A stretch of DNA of 64,000 nucleotides from Streptomyces sp. MA5143a (GTDB lineage Bacteria > Actinomycetota > Actinomycetes > Streptomycetales > Streptomycetaceae): the NCBI RefSeq assembly GCF_900290235.1, contig NZ_OLMK01000125.1, positions 1 to 64,000 of the forward strand. Direction: 5' to 3'. The translations under genes were made by a program, and so were the position numbers. Within the stretch, counting starts at the first letter, position 1; each line of letters begins with the position of its first letter. A model generated the notes under the pieces. It ran no database searches. It was not told the DNA's origin and saw nothing but the letters and a program-made list of their open reading frames with translations. This document shows positions 52,109 to 60,436 of the stretch, piece after piece.

Positions 52109-53290
52109 TCAGTACTTGCGGCCCGCGACGGCCGGGGCGCCGTGCCGGGGGCCGTACGGCGCGTGTTCCAGCCAGGCGCCGCACCGGGGGACGACGGGGG
52201 CGAGGGCCGCCGCCGCGCGCTGCTTGACGCGGACGATACGCCGCCGCGGCCGCAGATGGTCCAGGGCGGTGCCCGCGGCGGCGCTGTTGAACAGGCCCGC
52301 CGCGCGCCGGACCTCGGCGAAGCCGGCGACGGCCTCGGGCGTGCCGTCGGCGATCGCGCGGGCGGCCGCGGCCGCGTCGGCGATCCCGCTGTTCATGCCG
52401 CGCGCCCCGAACGGCGGGAAGAGATGGGCGGCCTCACCGGCGAGCAGCACCCGGCCGTGCGGGTCGGTGAAGACGGCGGCGACCTTGCGCAGGAAGCGGT
52501 AGGTGGAGACCCACAGGACGCGGTCGCCGTAGCCGTCGCCGACGACCTCGGGCAGCCAGCGGCGTACGGCGTCCTCGGTGCCGTACTCCTCGGCCGTGTC
52601 GTCGTCCCGGCACTGCAGGTCGAGTTGGAAGCCGCCGGTGAACGGCACGCGCATGACGCTGCGGTGGCCGAGCGCCGGGTGCTCGTAGTGGAAGACCCGC
52701 TCCAGGGGCAGTTCGGCTCCGGGGATGTCGGCGACGTCGACGACGACATGGAAGCCCTCGCCGTGGGTGCCCTCCAGGGGGATGCCCAGTTCGCGGCGTA
52801 CGGCGGAGCGGGCGCCGTCGGCGGCGACGGCGTGCGTGCCCTCCCAGGTGCGGCCGTCGGCGTCGGTGAGCCGTACCCCGGCGGGGTCGGTGTGCACGCC
52901 GGTGATCCGCGCGTCCCACACGAACTCCACTCCTGCGTCCTCGCAGGCGGCGAGCAGGAAGCGCTCGGTGTCGACCTGGCGGAGGCTGGTGAAGGGCGGG
53001 GTGCCGGTGGACGGCGGGAAGGTGCGCGCGTAGACCTCGCGGCCCCGGTAGAGGGTGCGCTTGGTGTGCCAGGTCTGCCCGAACGCGGCGATCGTCGACG
53101 CCAGGCCGGGGCGCATGCCCTCCAGGAGTTCCAGGGTCTCGCGGTGGACGAACAGGGCACGGCTGCCCGGACGTTCGCGGCTCTCGGGGTCGGCTTCGAG
53201 CAGGACGACGGGGATACCGTGGGCGCGCAGCGCGAGGGCGGCGGCCAGGCCGACCGGGCCGGCGCCCACGACGAGTGCCGGGGTCGTCAT
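52109..53290 (-). CDS. class A FAD-dependent aromatic monooxygenase
   Basis: The 393-residue flavoprotein is related to p-hydroxybenzoate hydroxylase. It has the FAD dinucleotide motif VGAGPVGLAAALAL (residues 8-21), the DG motif VAADGARSAVRRELG (156-169) and LAGEAAHLFPPFGARGMNSGIADA (283-306), the second FAD site, with GE in place of the more usual GD. It should hydroxylate an aromatic ring using NAD(P)H and O2. Encoded beside p-aminobenzoate synthesis genes and two acid-activating enzymes, a plausible substrate is p-aminobenzoate or its activated form; ring or decarboxylative hydroxylation are both possible. The start overlaps the stop of the upstream ligase by four bases (ATGA). Confidence 0.88.
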   Translation of the reverse strand: MTTPALVVGAGPVGLAAALALRAHGIPVVLLEADPESRERPGSRALFVHRETLELLEGMRPGLASTIAAFGQTWHTKRTLYRGREVYARTFPPSTGTPPFTSLRQVDTERFLLAACEDAGVEFVWDARITGVHTDPAGVRLTDADGRTWEGTHAVAADGARSAVRRELGIPLEGTHGEGFHVVVDVADIPGAELPLERVFHYEHPALGHRSVMRVPFTGGFQLDLQCRDDDTAEEYGTEDAVRRWLPEVVGDGYGDRVLWVSTYRFLRKVAAVFTDPHGRVLLAGEAAHLFPPFGARGMNSGIADAAAAARAIADGTPEAVAGFAEVRRAAGLFNSAAAGTALDHLRPRRRIVRVKQRAAAALAPVVPRCGAWLEHAPYGPRHGAPAVAGRKY

Positions 53291-54921
53291 GTGCGGGCGC
53301 CCTCGGCGAGCAGGCGGGTGATCTCGACCCGCTTGACCTTCCAGGTGGAGGTCATGGGCAGGTCCTCGAACCGCCACTGCCTCGGCTCGGCCATGGCCGG
53401 CAGGTCCGCGGTGGCCTCCTGCCAGCGTCGCGGGTCCAGGGGGCGTTCGCCGCGTACGCAGACCACGGGGACGGGTTCACGGTAGGCGCCGGGGACGATG
53501 ACGACCTCGCGCAGCTCCTCCAGGCGGGACATCAGGGTGTCCTCGACCTCCAGGTTGCTGTGCACGGAGTCGATCTGGTCGATCTCGCGGTCGATGAGGT
53601 GGAGGGCGCCCCAGCGGCTCTGGTAGCCCATGTCGCCCATCTGCCACCAGCCGCCGTCGAGTTGGCGTAGATAGCGGTCGCGGGCGCCCAGGTAGGTGAG
53701 GATGCGGCCGCGGGTGCGGGCCTCGATGCGGCCGGGGGTGCCGGGGGCGACCCGGCGACCCGTCTCGTCGGCGACGCGGACGCGGGTGAAGCCGGGGATG
53801 CCGATGCCGACCCTGCGGCCGTCCGCGCGGGCGGCGCTGCGGCGGGTGAACCACTGGAAGGCGACCGGGCCGGTCTCGCTCTGCCCGTACAACTGGATCA
53901 GCCAGGGCGAGCGCCGGTGGGAGGCGTCCAGCAGCCTGCGCACGGTCCGTGGGTGGATGGCGTCGAAGGTGGAGCCGTAGGAGCGGACGCGGGACAGCGG
54001 GGCGCCCGGCGCGTCGGCCAGTTCCTCCCACAGGACGAAGGTGTTGGGGTGGGTCTCTACGATGCCGGGGCGGTGGCGGGCGAGGAGCGGGCCCACGTTC
54101 GCCGGTTCCGGGTCGAGGATGAGGACCAGCGGGCTGCCGAAGTGCAGCAGGACACCGAGCAGGTGGTAGAAGCGCGAGTGCACGAACGACATGTGCAGCG
54201 CGGCGGTCTCGCCCCGGGTGGGCCAGCCCATGGCCTTCTGCGGGACGAGCCGGTTCCACATGGTGTTCGGGCAGTGCACGGCGAGCTTGGGGACGCCGGT
54301 CGTGCCGGAGCTGTGGGTGATCAGGGAGGGATCGCGGGGGTGGAGGCGCACGGCGGCGGGAGTCGCCGCGCCCGCGTACTTCCCCAGCGGTTCGGCGCCC
54401 GGGGCGTCGTCGACGCAGAGGGCGCGCCGGACGGCGCCGGTGAGGTCGACGTCCCGCAACGGGCCGTCGAGCTTGGCGCGGTCGGTGATCAGCCAGGGCC
54501 GGTGGAGACGTTCGAGGAGCTGTGCGACGACAGGGCCCGCGAGGCCGGGCGACAGCAGGACGGGAACGGCGCCGATACGGGAGATCGCGCAGGTCAGCAG
54601 GACGATGTCGACGTTGTCCGTCTTGTGGACGGCGACTTCCTCGGAGGGGCGCACGCCCGCTTCCCAGAGGCGGCCGGAGAGTTCGTCGACCAGGTCGGCG
54701 AGGGCGGCGTACGTGAGGTCGGTCCCGGCGGCGGGGGCCACGTCGAGGGGCCGGTCGAGGGTGACGAAGACCTGCCCGTGACGGTCGGCGGCCTCCCGGA
54801 GCATCGAGCCCAGGTAGAAGCCGCGCCCGGCCAGCACGGGCGGCGCGCTCGGCCCGGCATGCTGCTGGTGTCGCATGGTTCCCAACCTTTCTGCGGGGGC
54901 GGGGGCGGACGTGACGGCCAT
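53287..54921 (-). CDS. AMP-forming acyl ligase/adenylating enzyme, atypical C-terminus
   Basis: The 544-residue ANL-superfamily enzyme has the P-loop-like THSSGTTGVPKLAVH (near residue 210), a QLYGQSETGPVAF motif near 340 and the WQMGDMGYQSRWG hinge region. The usual PRTxxGKxxR catalytic end appears instead as TSTWKVKRVEI, still with a lysine. It should adenylate a carboxylic acid and pass it to CoA or an amine; no carrier-protein gene lies nearby. It follows the benzoate-CoA-ligase-like gene by three bases and overlaps the monooxygenase start. ATG 54921 or ATG 54876 (after AAAGG) could be the start. The substrate is inferred only from context. Confidence 0.83.
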   Translation of the reverse strand: MAVTSAPAPAERLGTMRHQQHAGPSAPPVLAGRGFYLGSMLREAADRHGQVFVTLDRPLDVAPAAGTDLTYAALADLVDELSGRLWEAGVRPSEEVAVHKTDNVDIVLLTCAISRIGAVPVLLSPGLAGPVVAQLLERLHRPWLITDRAKLDGPLRDVDLTGAVRRALCVDDAPGAEPLGKYAGAATPAAVRLHPRDPSLITHSSGTTGVPKLAVHCPNTMWNRLVPQKAMGWPTRGETAALHMSFVHSRFYHLLGVLLHFGSPLVLILDPEPANVGPLLARHRPGIVETHPNTFVLWEELADAPGAPLSRVRSYGSTFDAIHPRTVRRLLDASHRRSPWLIQLYGQSETGPVAFQWFTRRSAARADGRRVGIGIPGFTRVRVADETGRRVAPGTPGRIEARTRGRILTYLGARDRYLRQLDGGWWQMGDMGYQSRWGALHLIDREIDQIDSVHSNLEVEDTLMSRLEELREVVIVPGAYREPVPVVCVRGERPLDPRRWQEATADLPAMAEPRQWRFEDLPMTSTWKVKRVEITRLLAEGART

Positions 54922-54924
54922 CGC

Positions 54925-56532
54925 TCACCACGCCCCTTGGCGGACGAGGTGCCGGCGGAGTTTTCCGGTCGCGGTGCGGGGCAGGGTGGGCACGAAGCTC
55001 ACACTGCGGGGGACCTTGAAGGCGGCCAGGTTGTCGCGGGCCTTGCAGATGAGTTCGGCCTCCAGGCCCACCCCGATGGGCGGGACGGGAACGACGAAGG
55101 CCCGCAGCCGGCTGGCGCCGCGTTCGTCGGTGACGGCCACGACGGCGACGTCCCGTACCCCGGGGTGGGTGCGCAGCAGGGCCTCCACCTCCAGCGGGGA
55201 GACGGTGATCCCGCCGACCATCTCCATGTCGTCGGCGCGGCCCAGGTGCCGGTAGGTGCCGTCGGGTTCGCGGCGGGCCCGGTCCCGGGTGCCCAGCCAG
55301 CCGCCGACCAGGGCCCGTTCGGTCTCCTCGGGCCGGTTGAGGTAGCCGGGCGTCACCGTCGGCCCGCGCACCCAGAGTTCGCCGGTCTCGCCGTCGGGCA
55401 CGGGGTTGCCCTCGCGGTCGCGCAGTTCGATCTCGAAGCCGGGGACGGGGCGGCCGACCGTGCCGGGGTGGTTGTGGTCGAAGCCGTTGGCGCAGAAGGC
55501 GTGGCCCGCCTCCGTGGAGCCGATCTGCTCCAGGACGGGGGCGCCCAGCAGGTGGGTGACCTGCTTGCCGATGCCGGCGGGCATGCCCTCGCCGGCGGAG
55601 ATCGCCGCGCGTACCGAGGCGAAGCAGCTCTCGTGCCCGTCGGCCAGGTCGGTGACGAGGGCGGCGTACGCGGACGGCACCGAGTACAGCAGGGTCACGC
55701 GGTGGCGGGCGACGAGTTCGTCCACGACGGCGGGGGTGGGGCGGCGGTCGGTGAGGACCGCGCTGGAGCCGGAGAAGAGGGGGAAGACGAAGGCGTTGCC
55801 GAAGCCGTAGGCGAAGTAGAGCCGGGAGACGGAGAGGGTCACGTCGTCGGGGGTGACGCGCAGGACCCGGCGGCCGATGAGGTCGTGGTAGGTCCTGGGG
55901 TCGCCGTGGACGTGGACGACACCCTTGGGGCGGCCCGTGGTGCCGGAGGTGTACTGGATGTAGAGCGGGGTGTGGGCGTCCACCGGGTGCGCCGTGCGCA
56001 TGGGCCGTGCCGTGGCGGTGAGCGCGGTCAGCTGGTCGGAGCCGAGGCGCGGCGCTCGGGGCGCCGCGGGGGGAGTGGTCGTGCGGGCCGGGAGGCTCCG
56101 GTCCAGGCCGGGTCCCGTCACCCACAGCACGGCCTCGGTGTCGTCCGCCATGAACTGTAGGTCGGGCGGCGGGAGTTCGGGGTTGACCAGCACCGCGACC
56201 GCGCCCAGCCGGGCGAGTGCGAGGAAGGTGGTGACCCAGGTGACGGAGTCCGGCAGGGCCAGCAGGACCCGGTCCCCGGGGCGTACTCCCTGGTCGTGCA
56301 GCACGGTGGCCGTGCGGGCCGCGAGGTCGTGGACGGCGCCATGGGTGTGGGCGCGGTGGCCCTGGTGGAAGGCGGGGCGGTCGGTCCAGCCGCGGTGCTC
56401 GGCGAGGGCCGTCAGGTGCGCGGCGAGGTTGACGGGGGCGTCCGCGTCGGCCGGCCGGGATACGGAGGCGTTCCGCTGGGCGGGGATGGCCGCGGCGGCC
56501 CCGATCAGTGTGGGGTGCGGTGTCGTCGTCAT
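54925..56532 (-). CDS. benzoate-CoA ligase-like enzyme
   Basis: The 535-residue ANL enzyme is of the benzoate-CoA ligase group: LYIQYTSGTTGRPKGVVHVH (near residue 200), the group-typical SRLYFAYGFGNAFVFPLFSGSSAVL (near 245), IGSTEAGHAFCAN and the GRADDMEMVGGITVSPLEVE hinge. The catalytic lysine is in LPRTATGKLRRHL. It probably activates p-aminobenzoate, or a hydroxylated derivative, as its CoA thioester. It overlaps the stop of pabAB by four bases (ATGA), so the supply of the acid and its activation are translationally coupled. Confidence 0.87.
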   Translation of the reverse strand: MTTTPHPTLIGAAAAIPAQRNASVSRPADADAPVNLAAHLTALAEHRGWTDRPAFHQGHRAHTHGAVHDLAARTATVLHDQGVRPGDRVLLALPDSVTWVTTFLALARLGAVAVLVNPELPPPDLQFMADDTEAVLWVTGPGLDRSLPARTTTPPAAPRAPRLGSDQLTALTATARPMRTAHPVDAHTPLYIQYTSGTTGRPKGVVHVHGDPRTYHDLIGRRVLRVTPDDVTLSVSRLYFAYGFGNAFVFPLFSGSSAVLTDRRPTPAVVDELVARHRVTLLYSVPSAYAALVTDLADGHESCFASVRAAISAGEGMPAGIGKQVTHLLGAPVLEQIGSTEAGHAFCANGFDHNHPGTVGRPVPGFEIELRDREGNPVPDGETGELWVRGPTVTPGYLNRPEETERALVGGWLGTRDRARREPDGTYRHLGRADDMEMVGGITVSPLEVEALLRTHPGVRDVAVVAVTDERGASRLRAFVVPVPPIGVGLEAELICKARDNLAAFKVPRSVSFVPTLPRTATGKLRRHLVRQGAW

Positions 56533-58721
56533 CGGCTGCTCTCCTCGGTGACCGCCGGGGCGGAGGCGTGCTCACGGTGGGCCCGCATGAGGGCCGCGGT
56601 CTTCAGGAGCATCTCGTCGTACTCGGCGGCCGGGTCGGAGTCCAGGACGATCGCGCCGCCGGCGCCCAGGTGCATGCGTCCGCCCTGGAACACGGCGGTG
56701 CGGATGACGATGTTGAGGTCGGCGCCGCCACCGCAGCCGAGGTAGCCGAGGGCGCCCGAGTAGACGCCCCTCGCCTCGGTCTCCAGGGAGTCGATGATCT
56801 CCATGGTGCGCAGCTTGGGTGCCCCGGTCATGGAGCCGCCCGGGAAGCAGGCCCGGACGCAGTCCACGGCGCCGGTGCCCTCGCGCAGACGTCCCTCGAC
56901 CGTGGAGACGAGCTGGTGCACGGTGGCGTAGGTCTCGGTGTCCATGAGGCGGGAGACGCGTACGGTGCCGGTCCGCGAGACCCGGCCGAGGTCGTTGCGG
57001 AGCAGGTCGACGATCATCAGGTTCTCGGCGCGGGTCTTGGCGTCCGCGGCGAGTCCCTCGCGCAGCCGGTCGTCCTCCTCCGGTGTGGCGCCTCTCGGGG
57101 CGGTGCCCTTGATGGGTTTGGCCTCGGCGAGGCCGTCGCGGGTGATCCGCAGGAAGCGTTCGGGTGAGGAGCCGGCGATGTCGAGGTCGCCGAACCTGAG
57201 GAAGGCCGCGTACGGGGCGGGGTTCACGCGGCGCAACGCCCGGTAGAAGTCGTACGGGTCGTACGGGGCGGGTAAGCGCGCCGCGTTGGTGAGACAGACC
57301 TCGTAGCTGGTACCGGCGTGGAGTTCGGCCTTGCAGGCGTCGATGTCGGCGAGGTAGGTGGCGCGGTCGCGCACCAGCCAGGGTTCGGCGGCGCGCGGGT
57401 AGGGCGCGGACGACCGCAGCGGCAGGGTGGGGTTGGTGGCGATGAAGGTCAGCTGGGCGAGCGCCGTGTCGAGCCATTCGCCGGCCTCGCGGGCGGCGGC
57501 CGGGGTGTCCTCGGCGAGGCAGACGGCGTAGGTGTGGCCCTCCTGGTGGTCGACGGCGATCAGCCGGTCCGCGAACAGCCAGCAGGCGTCGGGGGTGTCG
57601 GCCGTGTGGCGGTTCGGGGAGCCGCTGTCGGCCTTCAGTTCGTAGCCAAAGTAGCCGACGTAGCCGCCGGTGAGGTCGAAGGGGAGGCCGGTCGCGTCGA
57701 CCTTGCGGCTGGCCAGCTGCCGCTTCAGGTAGTCGTAGACACTCGCGCGGACCCGGCGGGTGGGCCGTCCCTCCCGCTCGATCTCGCAGACACCGCTGTC
57801 GACGTCGTAGCGGACGAACTCGGCGAGGGGGCCGGTGCCGTCGCCGAAGAACGAGAACCGGGACAGGCCCTCCTCGACGCGGGAGCTGTCCAGCCAGAAG
57901 GCTCGCGGCGCGTCGGCGTGCATCCGGGTGAAGGCGGCCTCGGCGTCGACGGCGACGGCGATACGGCGGGTGTGCAGCCGGTATGCGGGCCCGGGGGCGC
58001 GCCGGGGGCGGGGGATCGCGCCGGCGAGGGGGGTGACGGCGGTGGTTCCCGCGCGGGCCGGTGCGGTGACCGGGGCGCTCGTCGGCGGGTCGGGCGGGGC
58101 GCTCGGGACGCTTCTCGTACGGGGGCCGCCGGCTCGTTCCTCCGTGAGGTCGCGGAAGTTGACCAGCAGGCGGTGCCCGTGGTCGGTGAGGACGGACTCG
58201 GGGTGGAACTGGACCCCCCACAGCGGCCGTTCACAGTGGCGCAGCCCCATGAGGACACCGTCCTCGGACCAGGCGGTGGCCTCCAGGCTCGGCGGCAGCG
58301 GCTCGCGCACGGACAGCGAGTGGTAGCGGACGACGGTGAAGTTCTGCGGCAACCCGCGGAACAGGTCACGGCCGTCGTGCCGGACCGTGGAGAGGTGCCC
58401 GTGGCGGGGCCACGGGGCGGGCTCGACGTCGGCCCGCTCCCCCACCGCGATGCCCTGGTGGCCCAGGCAGACACCCAGCACGGGGATCGTCGCCTCGGCG
58501 ATGACCTGCGCGGCGATCCCGAAGTCGCGCCTTTCCGAGGGGTGGCCGGGCCCGGGCGACACCACGACGTTGTCGAATTCCCGCAGCTTCGGAATGTCGT
58601 CGGGCGAGGCGTCGTTGAGCACGACCTCCGGCTCCTCGCCGTTGACCTCGGCGATCAGCTGGAACAGGTTGTACGTGTACGAGTCATAATTGTCGATGAG
58701 CAAGGTTTTCAACCTGCCCAC
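56529..58721 (-). CDS. pabAB: fused aminodeoxychorismate synthase PabAB
   Basis: The 730-residue fusion has an N-terminal glutamine amidotransferase (nucleophile Cys85 in GVCLGHQG; His173 and Glu175 in QFHPES). A Pro/Ala linker (about 195-245) leads to a C-terminal chorismate-binding domain (about 260-715). The motif KPIKGTAPRG contains Lys538, the residue that marks PabB against anthranilate synthase, where alanine stands at this position (PIAGT). It should therefore convert chorismate and glutamine to 4-amino-4-deoxychorismate. Fused PabAB proteins are known from secondary-metabolite clusters that use p-aminobenzoate. The GTG start follows GAGGGGGG. It is the second gene of a six-gene operon. 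Confidence 0.92.
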   Translation of the reverse strand: MGRLKTLLIDNYDSYTYNLFQLIAEVNGEEPEVVLNDASPDDIPKLREFDNVVVSPGPGHPSERRDFGIAAQVIAEATIPVLGVCLGHQGIAVGERADVEPAPWPRHGHLSTVRHDGRDLFRGLPQNFTVVRYHSLSVREPLPPSLEATAWSEDGVLMGLRHCERPLWGVQFHPESVLTDHGHRLLVNFRDLTEERAGGPRTRSVPSAPPDPPTSAPVTAPARAGTTAVTPLAGAIPRPRRAPGPAYRLHTRRIAVAVDAEAAFTRMHADAPRAFWLDSSRVEEGLSRFSFFGDGTGPLAEFVRYDVDSGVCEIEREGRPTRRVRASVYDYLKRQLASRKVDATGLPFDLTGGYVGYFGYELKADSGSPNRHTADTPDACWLFADRLIAVDHQEGHTYAVCLAEDTPAAAREAGEWLDTALAQLTFIATNPTLPLRSSAPYPRAAEPWLVRDRATYLADIDACKAELHAGTSYEVCLTNAARLPAPYDPYDFYRALRRVNPAPYAAFLRFGDLDIAGSSPERFLRITRDGLAEAKPIKGTAPRGATPEEDDRLREGLAADAKTRAENLMIVDLLRNDLGRVSRTGTVRVSRLMDTETYATVHQLVSTVEGRLREGTGAVDCVRACFPGGSMTGAPKLRTMEIIDSLETEARGVYSGALGYLGCGGGADLNIVIRTAVFQGGRMHLGAGGAIVLDSDPAAEYDEMLLKTAALMRAHREHASAPAVTEESSR

Positions 58722-58743
58722 CCCCCTCTGATCGTTCTCGGAC

Positions 58744-59388
58744 CTAGGCGGTCCGACGTTTGTGCCGGCCGCGCAGCGCCTGCAACGGCGGATACAGCCA
58801 TTTTTTGAGGAATCGCTGGAGTCTCGGCATGAGAATCCAGGTGACGATGGCCGTCACGGACAGACACAGCAGAAGTGTTCGGAAAAGTGGATTGAGATCG
58901 GCGAGATAAGGGAGTACCAGCAGGTTGAACAGGAGCACGGGTGGGAAGACCGCGCTCATATTCACCAGCCAGAGTTTCCATTTCGGGGGCGGGCGCGGGG
59001 CGGCCGGCGTCGGTTCCCGGGTGGTCTGGGAGTCGAACCAGGCCTTGGAGCCCGTCACGCTACGGCGACCGGTCTCCCGGGCCAGCCCCTCGGCGCGTGC
59101 TGCCCACTCGGCCCTGACCAGGGAGTTCTCCCAGGTCCGGGCCGAATCCTCACTGTCGAAGCGGTAGACCACATGCCACTCCGCCTCTCCGTCGACCAGT
59201 ACGCCGCCCCCCAGAAAGCCCGGCTGCCGCGCACTCGTACGCAGCGCGGCCCACCCCCACGAGTGGAAGTCGGCCTCGCGCCCCGGCACCACGTGATACG
59301 CGATGGTGACGGTAACGGGATTCCTGCTCACGCCGTCGAGTACGGGAAGAACTGACGCCCCGTTCACATCTTCAACGAACTTTTTCAA
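58744..59388 (-). CDS. antibiotic-biosynthesis-monooxygenase-fold protein with two C-terminal membrane helices
   Basis: The 214-residue protein starts with an ABM ferredoxin-like domain (about residues 25-120: VTVTIAYHVVPGREADFHSW, then EWHVVYRFDSEDSARTWENS). A proline-rich linker (about 123-136) follows, then two hydrophobic helices (about 140-162 and 168-185) and a basic tail. ABM proteins include cofactor-free monooxygenases that form quinones, though some only bind ligands. The membrane tether suggests action on a lipophilic product or near an exporter. It leads the operon, 22 bp ahead of pabAB. The TTG at 59388 is the longest start; GTG 59367 is possible. Confidence 0.75.
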   Translation of the reverse strand: MKKFVEDVNGASVLPVLDGVSRNPVTVTIAYHVVPGREADFHSWGWAALRTSARQPGFLGGGVLVDGEAEWHVVYRFDSEDSARTWENSLVRAEWAARAEGLARETGRRSVTGSKAWFDSQTTREPTPAAPRPPPKWKLWLVNMSAVFPPVLLFNLLVLPYLADLNPLFRTLLLCLSVTAIVTWILMPRLQRFLKKWLYPPLQALRGRHKRRTA

Positions 59389-59479
59389 GCTGTCCGGATC
59401 GTTCGCGTATGACGCTCTTTCAGCCGCCTTGGAGTCGTCTGTCGGGGAGTAAGGCGGGGTAACTTCCGGTCATTTCGGG

Positions 59480-59493
59480 AAGCGCTTGCCCGG
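59480..59493. promoter_or_regulatory. operator-like site AAGCGCTTGCCCGG in the divergent promoter
   Basis: The 8-bp palindrome AAGCGCTT within GGGAAGCGCTTGCCCGG sits between the divergent starts at 59388 and 59562. It matches the site at 26076-26089 in 13 of 14 bases. It may bind a LacI-type regulator controlling the cluster. Confidence 0.45.
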
Positions 59494-59561
59494 GAAACCG
59501 AAAAAGGCGCACCATCTCCCTCGGGCTCTGTGAAGAAGCAGTGCGGAAGAAAAGGAGAGCC

Positions 59562-60341
59562 ATGTCCAGGTACGACTGGGACCTCCAGCACGAGGGAATC
59601 GACAGGGCGCGTGCCGCGATTGAACCCGTACGGAAAGAAGTCACGGCGCACCCGATCTATCGGCGGGTGGAAAGCCGTGCGGACCTGGCCGTTTTCATGG
59701 AGCACCATGTGTACGCGGTGTGGGACTTCATGTCGCTGCTGAAGTCCCTGCAACGGGACCTCACATGCGTCGACGTCCCGTGGGTGCCGCGGGGCTCGGA
59801 GGTGAGCCGGCGACTCATCAACGACATCGTCCTCGTCGAGGAGAGCGACGAGCTGAACGGCGGGTTCACGAGTCACTTCGAGCTCTACCGGGCGGGCATG
59901 GCCGAGGCCGGCGCGGACACCGCCCGCCTCGACACGTTCCTGGGGCTCGTCGGAGAGGGCCACGAGGTGTCGGCCGCCCTGCGGGTGGCCCAGGTGCCGG
60001 GCCCCGCGGCGGAGTTCGTCCGGACCACGTTCGAGATCATCACGGAGCGGCCGCTGCACTGCCGGGCCGCGGCGTTCGCGTTCTCACGGGAGGACCTGAT
60101 CCCCGACATGTTCGACCAGGTGATCGGCACGGAGGGCACCGACCGGTTCCCCCTGTTCCGGGACTATCTGGCACGGCACATCGAGGTCGACGGGGAGGAG
60201 CACACCCCGATGGCGATGGCCATGGTGGCCGATCTGTGCGGGGCCGACGAGGGGCGGTGGGAGGAGGCGGTGCAGACGGCGACCGCCGCGCTCGAAGCGA
60301 GGGCCCGCTTGTGGGACGGGGTTGTGGAGACGATGGGGTAG
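59562..60341 (+). CDS. DUF3050 heme-oxygenase-fold protein, putative diiron oxygenase
   Basis: The 259-residue all-helical protein matches DUF3050. FMEHHVYAVWDFMSLLKSLQ (residues 45-64), an acidic EESD segment at 93-96 followed by SHFELY at 104-109, and ARHIEVDGEEHTPMAMAM (about 204-221) are its key blocks. Glu93/Glu94, His105, His206, Asp210 and His214 are well placed to bind two metals, as in heme-oxygenase-like diiron oxygenases that carry out N-oxidation or C-C cleavage. The biochemical role of DUF3050 is, to my knowledge, not settled. It is divergent from the p-aminobenzoate operon across 173 bp. An AAGGAG site precedes the ATG at 59562. Confidence 0.82.
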   Translation: MSRYDWDLQHEGIDRARAAIEPVRKEVTAHPIYRRVESRADLAVFMEHHVYAVWDFMSLLKSLQRDLTCVDVPWVPRGSEVSRRLINDIVLVEESDELNGGFTSHFELYRAGMAEAGADTARLDTFLGLVGEGHEVSAALRVAQVPGPAAEFVRTTFEIITERPLHCRAAAFAFSREDLIPDMFDQVIGTEGTDRFPLFRDYLARHIEVDGEEHTPMAMAMVADLCGADEGRWEEAVQTATAALEARARLWDGVVETMG

Positions 60342-60436
60342 AGGGGGGTGCCGGGCCGACGGGGTGGCGCCGGGGGCTCCGGGGGCGACGAGCCGACGCA
60401 GGGGTGACGCGCTGACGCAGGCGCCGACGCGCTGAG

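Noticed and set aside
53477..56575. Open frame of 1032 codons on the minus strand
   Set aside because: It overlaps both ligase genes in a different frame and is composed of Arg/Pro/Ala-rich sequence; the two ligases have intact motifs in their own frames.
56529..58721. Anthranilate synthase as the product of the fused gene
   Set aside because: The chorismate-binding domain has PIKGT with lysine rather than PIAGT, and a PabC-like gene follows in the same operon, so aminodeoxychorismate synthase fits better.
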